Shown piece after piece: positions 48,020 to 57,800 of a stretch of DNA of 64,000 nt. The stretch's first letter is position 1; every line of letters begins with the position of its first letter. This DNA is from Favolaschia claudopus (taxonomy: Eukaryota > Basidiomycota > Agaricomycetes > Agaricales > Mycenaceae), in assembly GCA_037176885.1 (NCBI GenBank), contig JAWWNJ010000026.1:2021159-2085158 (forward strand), read 5' to 3'. Made by a program: the position numbers and the translations under genes. The notes under the pieces were generated by a model, which did not search any database, was not told where the DNA came from, and saw nothing but the letters and a program-made list of their open reading frames with translations.

Positions 48020-48473
48020 CATCGCGGGACGCCGCCCATTCCTCCATGCATGACGATGCCCCCATCTCGTGCTCCTGCACTCCATCCTCCATCGCGGGAC
48101 GCCGCCCATCTTTCATGCATGACGATGCCCCCATCTCGCGCTTTGGCGCCCCATCCTTCATCGCGGGACGCCGCCCATCCTCCATGCATGACGATGCACC
48201 TCTACCTCGTGCTTCAGCACTCCCATCCTCCATCGCGGGACACCGCCCATCTTTCATGCATGACGATGCACCCATCTCGCGCTTAGGCGCCCCATCCTCC
48301 ATCACGGGACGCCGCCCATCTTTACATGCATGACGATGCCCCCATCTCGCGCTTCGGCGCTCTATCATCCATCGCGGGACGCCGCCCATCCTTCATGCAT
48401 GACGATGCACTCCTAAGCCACTCTATCATCTACCGCGGCACACTGCCCATCTTCCAGTGCATGACCATGCATT
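48020..48473. repeat. minisatellite, about 70-bp unit, six to seven copies
   Basis: Units begin CATCGCGGGACGCCGCCCAT at about 48020, 48090, 48159, 48231, 48300 and 48370, with a degenerate one at about 48,428. Each carries CATGCATGACGATGC. Several units are 69 bp, so long stretches stay open on the + strand as a 23-residue repeat (MHDDAPISRFGAPS...IAGRRPS), and also on the minus strand (MEDGAPKREMGASSCM). Period drift to 70-72 bp breaks both frames, so a real repeat protein is doubtful. Confidence 0.8.
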
Positions 48474-49087
48474 CAATCTATCTTCGGCATTTAATCTTCG
48501 CGGGACAGCTCATCCTCACCTCTTCCACCCTCCTCGCACTAGTTTTCATCATGTTTTACACACATCTACACCTGCCTTTTCTATGCAGCTCGTCCTTCTC
48601 CTGCTTCGGCCCTTACTATATCTACTCCTTTCTGCCCCATCCTTTTTTACTCCCGCACGATTGCATTCATCTTCCTCATTGCATGTCAGTGCACCTCTTT
48701 CGCGCTATGATTTTTCATCTCTGCGCAACTGCGCTCATCATCATCGCATTCTCTGTGTTCTTTGGCGCTGATTTTTCATCCCCTCCTCGCGCTTCTGCGC
48801 GCTCATTTCATTGTGGTTCCATCGTGACCCGGTGCGGACGCGTAACTTCATCCCTAACTGGTGCGGCTGCGCACTCTCCACTCCATCTTTAATCATCATC
48901 AATCCAATCAACAACCTCTTTTCCTGGACTGCCTCAAGCTCACCTGGTCTTCGGCGCGTACTCATTACAACCGCCCTTTTGTTAACATTTCTCTTGTGCT
49001 TCCCACATGTTGTTGCGGCAAGCACAAGCACGGCGGGCAACACAACTTTCCGTTCTCTATTTGATCTCACTTCTCTTCATTCGTCCC

Positions 49088-49356
49088 TTCCTCGATGCCT
49101 TTCTACTCCAATCGGGTGGTGATTTGATGCTGATATGCTGGGCTCGACGGAGATAGCTCCGCCGAGACGGAGAATTTGCTGTTGTCACTGCGAACACAAC
49201 CATCACGGGGCCACCCAGCGTTCTGTTTTCTATTGTGACCTTATTTTCCCTGCATCTGCCACTTCCTCGATGTTTTTCCCCTCCAACCTGATGGCGTGTT
49301 GATGCTCATGTACTGGGCTCCACGGAGATGCCTCCGTCGCGACGGTGAATTTGCTA
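49088..49356. repeat. imperfect direct repeat, period about 174 bp
   Basis: Copies at 49088-49180 and 49262-49356 share CTTCCTCGATG, GTGxTGATGCTxAT, CTGGGCTC, ACGGAGAT, a CCTCCG/GCTCCG block, GACGG and GAATTTGCT. Diverged at many positions. Lies inside the 5.2-kb element. Confidence 0.6.
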
Positions 49357-51650
49357 AGGCATTTTGCGCCCGCCACAGTAATTTGTGGATCGCTCTGATC
49401 GCCACTTTCCTTGTCTCCTACATACATCTTCATTTCCATTCCACCTCCGTTGCGGTCTCGGATCATCATGCTGACTCTGAGGGCCATATCCTTATCGTAA
49501 TGATTTAATCCACGGGACAACTCGTGCTCAGCGCAATCCTTTCTGTTCTTTTCTGGTCCACCGCTTTGTGCGACATTGTCTCTGTTTCTTTTCGCTCTCA
49601 ATTTCTCGGTAATTCGCTGTTTATGCGCTGGTCTTCACGGACGTCCTTACACCGAGACATATCATTTTACGCCGGGCGCACTATCCGGGCTGTTCTATTT
49701 CTGTGGACGACTTTATTCGTCACTCTCACCTCTCTACTTTCGTTATCGGGGATCCGGCGCTACCGTGCTGGACTCGCTGGGGATATCTTTTCGAGATGGT
49801 TCAATCGTTGAGGCATTTCGCGCCTAGAGAATTGTCCTCGCTGACTATCCAGTCTCGGTGCAAGCACTGACACTCCTTTGCGTCATGAGCGCAATTTCTT
49901 CTACTTAGGTCGTCGGTTGCTGGAACAGTCCTATTTGATGTGGGAAATCGTGTGCTTTTGTACCAGTAATGGCTCGAGGCTGTACGATTGGCGTCGAGGT
50001 GTGGCTGATTTCCTTTTCGTTTCCTTTTCGGCATACATGACAATTCATGTGCACATCCCATCCCAGTCTCTCTCTATTGACACTACTTCGACTGTTCAAT
50101 GCGTGTGCTGTCGATCTTCTCAGCACCTTGTTCCTTCGTTGCAAAATCTGACACCTGTATTACCGTGACGCGCGCCTTGGATCTGCCTTGGATTCCATCT
50201 TCTCATCTCTATCGCAATGATGTTGGGTCACCGGTCCGATGCCCAGATCATGCAGATTTTCCTTTGCATCTCGTTCTCCACGCGGTGGCGTCGAATCAGC
50301 TCAACTGTTCATCTTGATGATTGACATTCGCTGGCTCGAGGCCCTTGACAATTTTGTCGGTATCTGCACCTTGTTACATTCATGTTCAATCTCCTCTTGC
50401 CTCTCGTCTCGCATGGACCGGTACCCTCTCTCACAGAAATCGGCCGGCCATCAACCAGGCTCTAACGATTCTACTGCCCCGCAGCGCATCCTCATGGGAC
50501 TCTAGTATCTTCGCCGATCCAACATTTGGCATGCGTTCACTCGACGCTGTACAACCTCCTTCTTTCCTCACTATCTCTGCAGGATCGTCAGTTTCCTCGA
50601 TTCATTCTCCGACTATCATGCAGCATCACATCTCGCGGCCATCCGCTAACCATGTCGATCAATAATGACCTTCTCATCTCGCAGAGTCGCAAGACCTCCT
50701 GGCTTTCACACATCCGCCCTATTCCTCACTTCAACTGCCCCTCGTTATTGTGGGTGATCTTGACGTTCACTTCTCATTGATGTCCTATTACGCCGCTACG
50801 GCTCATGCTATTCTGGCTCTACTCGTCAAGACTCAACATTCTCTTTCCGGCGCATCATACTCGCAAATCATCAACCCTTAAAACTCTTCTGCTGCTGCGC
50901 CTTGATCGCGCGTGGAATGTGAACTCATACTTGAATCGAGATGCTGCGACCTCATGACCGGTAAGATAGTCTTGCGATTATATGAATTCGAGATCTGCCT
51001 AGAGCTCCGGATCCGCCTCTCGGCCCGAACGGATCCTCATCATTTTGCGCTATTCATCTTGCTGGGAATCCTCAGATCTTCTCCGTCAATTTTTATTTCA
51101 GTATCAACGACTCGCCATTGCTGTATCACCCACAGTTTGCATTCTGTCACAGCGCTTTCTCCCTCAACATGGCAAAGCTCAATCACGTCGAAGGTTTCGT
51201 CAACTAGCTCAAGATAATTCTTACTCGGCAAGTTATAGATATTTCCCGTTCCAATAATGCGAGCTAGTCTGGGATCAAGACCATCTCGCTTCACTCCCAT
51301 TCCACATCATCTCTTTATATCAGTTTATCACTGCATCTGGTCCATCTCACCTGATTCCATTCCTCTCGCTCAGCTCTTGTTGGGATCTCGGGTTCGTCTC
51401 TTTTCCCTCGCGCGAGTCTTCGACTCTTAGAGCTTTCGCTCCATTGGGTCGCTCGGGGTCTCATTCCGACCCTCGGTGTCCTTTGCGTACGGTTCGGCCG
51501 TGTCTGTAGCCCACGCGGAGCGGCGGGAGACGAAGAATCGTCTCCGCGCCCCATCCTCGTCGGTCAGAGCGGCCGTCCCCCGCAAACACCCCCAAAAATC
51601 AGCTTCTCTCATTTCCTTCTAGGGCTAGCGATCACACAGACCTACCTTGC

Positions 51651-51715
51651 TGTGAGCTCAGCCGTGACGAGCTTGTGAGTGCGGCTGAGTGATAGGCAAG
51701 GTAGTCGTGTGAGAG
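51651..51715. repeat. right direct repeat, part of a longer foldback
   Basis: Same 65-bp sequence as the left end. Here the preceding bases (from 51631, ATCACACAGACCTACCTTGC) are an imperfect inverse of the end (GCAAGGTAGTCGTGTGA), so 51631-51715 can fold into one long hairpin. The left copy lacks this extra arm. Confidence 0.7.
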
Positions 51716-54690
51716 GACGGTTACCAAAGTAACTTGGAAAATTTAACTTGTCCTGCCAAAACTAACTTTACTTTACTTATGGCTGGGGATGTTAACTTGG
51801 TAAGTAAAACCCGCAAGTATTTGATGCCATCTGATGGCCCAAGTAACTTTCGCTGATCTAACTTGGCGGGCGAGATCAACGAAAGTTACTTGGGCGTACT
51901 TTACTATACTTTACTGTACTTGCCTCATGTTTTCTTTTAAATACCTCAGATAAGTGTTTTGAGTGATAATGCGCCGCAACTCTCATGTTTTGTCGATCAA
52001 TCCGGTTGCTCGGAATAGTCATAATAGTGATACAACGGGATTGAATCATTCAACCGGAATTTGTTCATCTGTGGGTGCAAAGTCGGATGGTAAGAGCTTT
52101 GAACAAGTCAAATCGGAAGTAAACTACCTAATGGCATCAAATGAGCAAGTATTTGTGCTGATCTAACTTGACGGGGGATAATTGACGAAAATTACTCCGG
52201 TGAACAGTTACTTGTTGAACTTACTTCTTAGCATGATATCCCCCACATTACCTGCGAGACGCACATATGACTCAATCCAACTCTCTGGGAGCATCGAGCT
52301 GTCACTTCTGAGCACCCAGCCACCACCTCACTTTATCGAAAATTGATTGAGTGGCTTAATCATACCATCGCGACTCAAGACTCTGTCTCATTCTGTCAGT
52401 TGAGTGAAATCATTTGCCTTCTTGAGCTCCGACGCTGGGCCTTTGAAGTACCCAGTAAATTCAACAGTACATGTCAAGCTAAGTAAAGTAAAGTAAGCTC
52501 ACTTGACCGGCTCACACACAAGTTAAGTTGAGTTAAGTACAAGTCACAGCGTTCTACTAAGTAAACCAATGCAGCATCGAGGAGCGGGTCGATTAATTCT
52601 GTGAAGTGAAATACTCTAAACAAGTTTCCGGCTCAAAGTTATATTTTGCTATGGTATCGAGGCGGTGATATTACCCTAATTATCACGCTTCTAGTTACCT
52701 TGTGGGAGAGGTAAGATTGCTAATGTTTGAATCATCCGGAATAGTATGTAGTCGGTTGAACATTGGGTCATGTTGTAATCTACGAATCATCTCGTATATC
52801 TTCCACCATGTTCTCGTACCTTCTATTTGACTCAACATACACGTCGACTCATCTTCCGAGTCATTTATTCCTTTCTTCCTACTTGTAGTACATTCTAGAA
52901 TATTACTCTGTACAGTATATAAGCTCGAGTCTGAGCCTCCCAATAATTATCTACTTCTCTCTAAACTCGCTCTCAGTGTGATATCGACTTTAGGTCAGTA
53001 TGCTTATAGTTGACTGATATCATGCGAGGGGAGTACAGGAATCTGCACTTGAGATGAAACTCTCAGTCCCTCAGTCCTCAACACCCTAGCTCAAACATTT
53101 ACTTGCATTTTCAACTTGCCGCCGAACAACCTCTCCGCAAGGGCCGACAGATGCCGAGACCCGGTGCATGCCGCATCTTGCCGTGCAGTCGTCGGTGTAC
53201 CTTCAAAACTGTGCCGCAAGTTCGGCTACGATGAACATAGCAAGGTTTCGGCGACAAGTAAGTCCCTACGCAAGTACAGTAGCAGGTTAACTTAGGGCAA
53301 ACTGAAATTCAGTACAGTAAAAGTTAAGCTCAGCTATGTACACCACTGTTTCCGTGAGCTGCCTGCCAAGTAAAACTCCGCAGTTAGTCAAGCGAAGCAA
53401 AATACCCAAGTACAAAGAGAGTACAAGTTTAGTACAGTGCAACTAAAGCAGTCTCTAAGTATAAGTTAAGTAGGAGCCAAGTTAAGTACTTTTCCAAGTA
53501 AACATAAGTTACGCGCTAACCCGAACGACTAGTATTAACTAATACTTAGAACCGATGAATGGCGTGACATGAAAGCCCTAAGAAAGCTTCATATCAGTTT
53601 CGAGTACGGCGCTAAAGCGCTCAGTTAGTTGACTTGATGGTTGCTTCCGTGCCTTGAAACGGAACTGCATGGTCTTAGGAGGCAGAGAAATCTTATCGAG
53701 GCTCCTGAGATCAACCGCACCATACCATTCACACGGTTCAACTCTTCCGCGCCCATTGTGTCGGAGCAGCAAAAGGGACAAGAATTCGATCTGAGCGAGG
53801 GAAAATCATACAGATGAGGACGAGAGAACAAAAGGGGGAGGTTACTAGTATATGATATCTGTTAGAGTTAGGCTAAGTATCCTACTGTAGGTCACCGCTC
53901 GATTTAGTCCAGTAACGGGGATACAGTTACAGTCAAGTCAAGTAAAAGTAAAATTAGTTAAGTCAAGTTAAGTAAAGTTCGAGTAGAAGTCAAGTCAAGT
54001 TACCACATCAGAATTACTGAAGGTATAAAAAGAACGCTCAAGTTCTGACTGGTCTTGGAAGCACCATGCGCTTGATGGTAAAAAGTGAGTGCCGAATTGC
54101 CGTATGCACATGTCTGATTGAGAGCACTCCCTTAACTAGCAGTAAGATCTGCTATCCTCATGTCTCCCTGAGTTAGATGGTGCCCAATGTCTGTCTCGCA
54201 CCGTAATCGAGTTAGGTTTGATCAATTACCCGATTTGGTTAATTTTTTACCAACAATATGGAGTAAACCCGACCAAGAACACACCCTATGAGCACGCCGA
54301 GGTCGTCTAAATGGTGTATGAGTACTCGATTCAACTCTGGCGAACTTTGTTCCCATTAGAATACCTTGTAATTTCACGATCAGCGAATACTGAGTTCGCA
54401 ACATGAGAGGACAACATCATTTTAGCAGGTAAGCTTGAGGTAAGCTGCTCCATAACTAACAGGAAGAACTCAAACTCGTAGAATAAGGGCCCAAGGATCA
54501 CAGAGATGGGATACAACTGTATCCTACTGTATCTTCGTGATAATATTATAAGCGTGCAAGTACAAGTTACGTACAAGTTAGATTTGCCAAGCGCGGGAAA
54601 AGTTATGTCAAGTCAAGTAAAGTTAAGTAAAGTACGCTCAGCCAGGGGAAGCAGCCATCAAAGTACAAGTTAGCCGCCTCAAGTTACTTT
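51716..54690. repeat. AAGT/ACTT-rich block with hairpins, possible DNA transposon
   Basis: About 3 kb in which AAGTAA, AAGTTA, AAGTCA and AAGTACA motifs recur in dozens of places and orientations (for example 51,720-51,920, 52,480-52,560, 53,270-53,510, 53,930-54,000, 54,550-54,680). A perfect 16-bp inverted repeat GCCCAAGTAACTTTCG / CGAAAGTTACTTGGGC lies at 51837-51852 and 51880-51895. The two outer edges contain AAAGTAACTTG (51,726) and its inverse CAAGTTACTTT (54,679), reminiscent of terminal inverted repeats with subterminal motif clusters. No transposase is visible. Around 52,900-52,980 a TATATAAG motif followed by a CT-rich end resembles part of an LTR, but this is weak. Confidence 0.4.
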
Positions 54691-54881
54691 TTGCGGTCTC
54701 CTCTAATCTTGATACGAACTTTCCGTGTATTCTAACACAAGTGAAAAAGACCAGATAATCCGCGAGTTCCGAAAAAGCACCAACAATGAATCGCTCAAGA
54801 GGTATGAATGCTCTTTTTGTGGGAAGTTTGAGTTGGGGAACAGCGTAAGAATGAGACCAGTGGGCAGAGCTCGACATATCT

Positions 54882-57800
54882 GTGTTAGATCGTGCTGTTC
54901 AAAGCCTTCGTGAGAGTTCGTGTCAACTAAGAATTGAAGTTTTCAAGCCGTCTACTCTGATAGATGGCTCTAGCTACGTACTCTGTCATCTGTGCGATCT
55001 ATCTGTGAGCCACAGCAAATTTCAAACTCTTCCTCTGAGAAGCTATGCCAATGGACTCTGGCTCGGCGATGTTCCTCCGGAACTACAAGGATTGACGTTT
55101 TTGGAAGAACAATGTATCGCGCGGGCACGCGCCACAAAGTGCATGTACAAAATTAAGCTCGGTCCCCACCGGACAACTTGCTGCTCGCGGAAATGTTTGT
55201 ATTTTACCGCAGGATACCAGTCATTTGTGAGTGCCATGCCAGTGCCTTTATTCCGTCTTCGGGATGAGATCTGTGTGATTCTTGTTGCATCACCGGAGAC
55301 AGAGGTCACCCAGAGTATGCTCCAGAGATCACCGCTCCTTGTGCGGCGTAGTAAAATCAAACAAGCGTTGTTCTGGCTGATGGAAAATAACCCGCTATAT
55401 GCTGACCTAAGGAGAGAAGCGGTCGTCGAAAGTCTGGAAGAATACCCCGAGTATGATTGTCCTTTGGCTGTCGCGGACTTCCTTCGCACAAATTCCTCCA
55501 ACAATCAAGGATCCTCATACACAGATCAGGCCAACACCGAGAATTTCGATGCGGCAAACACTTTTGAACTTACTTCGACCACATTGGTTGATGCTGATGA
55601 TCTCGAATCCACTATCGCCAGAGAAAGTTAGAGGCTTTGAAACACCTAAGAAACAGGATACGGAATTTGTCAAATTTCCTTCAGGAAACACACCTTTGCA
55701 TACATCAAAGAATCCGAGAGTATTGGATGGCTGTGGCCAACTCTCTTCCCGTATGGTGTTGGAATGGTCGATAATAACAATGTGCGACTCTCAACAGACT
55801 TCGGATTTCATCATGTTGACACCTTACCACATGTTCAACCACTTACTTACGATTGCGGACCGGCGTTTCCAGGTTCATAAATCCTTTATTTTTGTGATGA
55901 GTAACATCATCCAAAGACGACAGACTTCGTTCAAATCTCGGCTTGCAGTCAACCGTTCCTGGTTTCCTGTAATTCAAAAGTTGATCCCCAAAGTTGATCT
56001 CGAGTCCATGGATACATACAAGACAAAATTGGACACTAATCCTTTTGCAAAACCTGAAACGGAGAGTGAGAAAAGCAGCAGCTCAATTGATGAAATATGT
56101 CAACTACGTCTCGGATCATATTCCTGGCTCTGTCGGCGATGTCGATGAAATGAAGCAACAGGCAAAGAGTAAGATTATATGCGATGGGCTGCCACACATC
56201 TTCGGTACCGTGAATCCAGCAGACGCTCATAATCCGATTGCACAGCTACTTGCCGGGCGCGACGTGGACTTGGACAAAATCTTTGATGCACTCGATGGTG
56301 ATAAAGAAAGCAATTCTCGAGCAAAAGTGTTGGCAGAGAATCCGGTTGCCGGTGCGGAATTCTTTCACCTCATGGTCACCAAGTTCCTCGAAATTATTTT
56401 GGGAACGGAGCGTGCTTCGAAAATAGGTGTCCTCGGAGAAGTTGCTGGGTGGTATGCGGTTATCGAAGCACAGGTACGGGGTTCTTTGCATTTGCATATT
56501 CTGATATGGCTCCGATGGGCTCCGTCTTCGCCTCTGGATATGAAAGAGCGCATGAATGCCGATCCAATTTTCAAAGAAAAACTCAGAGCTTGGTATGATG
56601 ACATCATTTGCCAGAGTTTTGGAAAAGACACCGCTGAATATGTTCAGACTGAAGGATGCCCAAGAAGCTCCCTGTCTTGAGCCGTCCACTTGATCCTTCC
56701 TCTGAAGGCTACTCTGAGAAGCGGAATCAACATCACCGCGATTTATGTGAGAACACTGGGCTGGTTCACGAACACAATCCAACATGTTTCAAGCACATAC
56801 CTCAGAGAATACTGTTCTTGGCTGATCCGGACAAGGACTGTCGGTTTGAGCTTCCTCGAGCGCTGGTGTCTTCGACTCATTTCGATGATGATGGAGATCT
56901 AGTGATCCGATGCGAGAATGAGAAGTTAAATGGTCACAATCCAACAATTACCTTGTGCCTGGGATGCAATACTGATCTCAAACAAATTGCTTCGGGGACG
57001 GTGAGTATGGCACTCATTGAATATATGTTGAATTATACCATAAAACTGCAACTTGATACCTCCATTGTCTTTTCTGCCCTATGTGCCTCGATTAAGGCCC
57101 TACAAGATAAACCACCAATTGATATCGATGGCAAAACTGATCCTTCTGAATGAGTCGTTTAATGATGGTCAAAACAGCGAATACCTTGGTTGGAAAGCGA
57201 GAGCTTAGTGGGCAGCAAACAGCATGCTTTTTGTTGGGTCGAAAGAATCATTACGTCTCTGATTCATACCACGAGTATTGGTGGTCTTCGCTCCTGCGGG
57301 ACATTGCACGGGATGTGTTTGCAATAAAAAATGTGGACCAAGACAGGGATTCTGGCGAGAATGAGAAGGGTACCGACGAATGCGATGACCTTGCAGAGCA
57401 TAGATTAACCATTCCAGAGGATGAAGATGACAACATGATCACCCTCTCACAGATACACTCGAAATAGAGCTGAACATCGAGCCCGGACTGATGCTGAAGA
57501 AAAGAAATTCTCAAAGCTCTTTAATGATATGTTTTACCGGCCTCCAGAGCTGCAAACAATGTGTGTTTGGGACATCATGAGAAACTATGTTAAAGAGAAG
57601 AAACCAAAATCCGCTACACAGCGAAATATTTACCTTAACTTCAACCAGGCCACCCGGAATATACCCACACACTGCTTGAAACAGTTACACCAACCAGTGA
57701 TCCCCGTGCTTATGGGGTATCGTGTCCCTCGCAATGACTTCGATCCGGACAAGGTAAAATATGCTGCAGTATTGCTTACTTTGTTCAAACCATGGACTGA

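Larger units (their letters stand above)
46477..51715. mobile_element. 5.2-kb unclassified element between 64/65-bp direct repeats
   Basis: The ends are almost identical direct repeats (46477-46540 and 51651-51715; one G differs), starting TGTGAGCTCAGCCG and ending GTCGTGTGAGAG. Each contains a hairpin with arms CTCAGCCG and CGGCTGAG. The interior is pyrimidine-rich on the + strand and contains a 70-bp minisatellite (48020-48473) and a second imperfect repeat (49088-49180 and 49262-49356). No reverse transcriptase, integrase, transposase or helicase was recognised, and no target duplication was found. It could be a large non-autonomous element, or a block generated by recombination between two copies of the short structured repeat. 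Mobile status is inferred from structure only. Confidence 0.45.

Noticed and set aside
48020..48473. CRISPR-like array
   Set aside because: The repeats are contiguous about 70-bp units without unique spacers, in a eukaryotic context; this is a minisatellite.
46477..51715. LTR retrotransposon
   Set aside because: The direct repeats are only 64/65 bp, without a primer-binding site or polypurine tract next to them, and no gag/pol is recognisable.
52640..52980. Copia-type LTR element (TGGTATCGAGGC primer-site-like motif and TATATAAG)
   Set aside because: The order is wrong for LTR then primer site, the motif has mismatches, and no paired LTR was found; kept only as a remark in the AAGT block.
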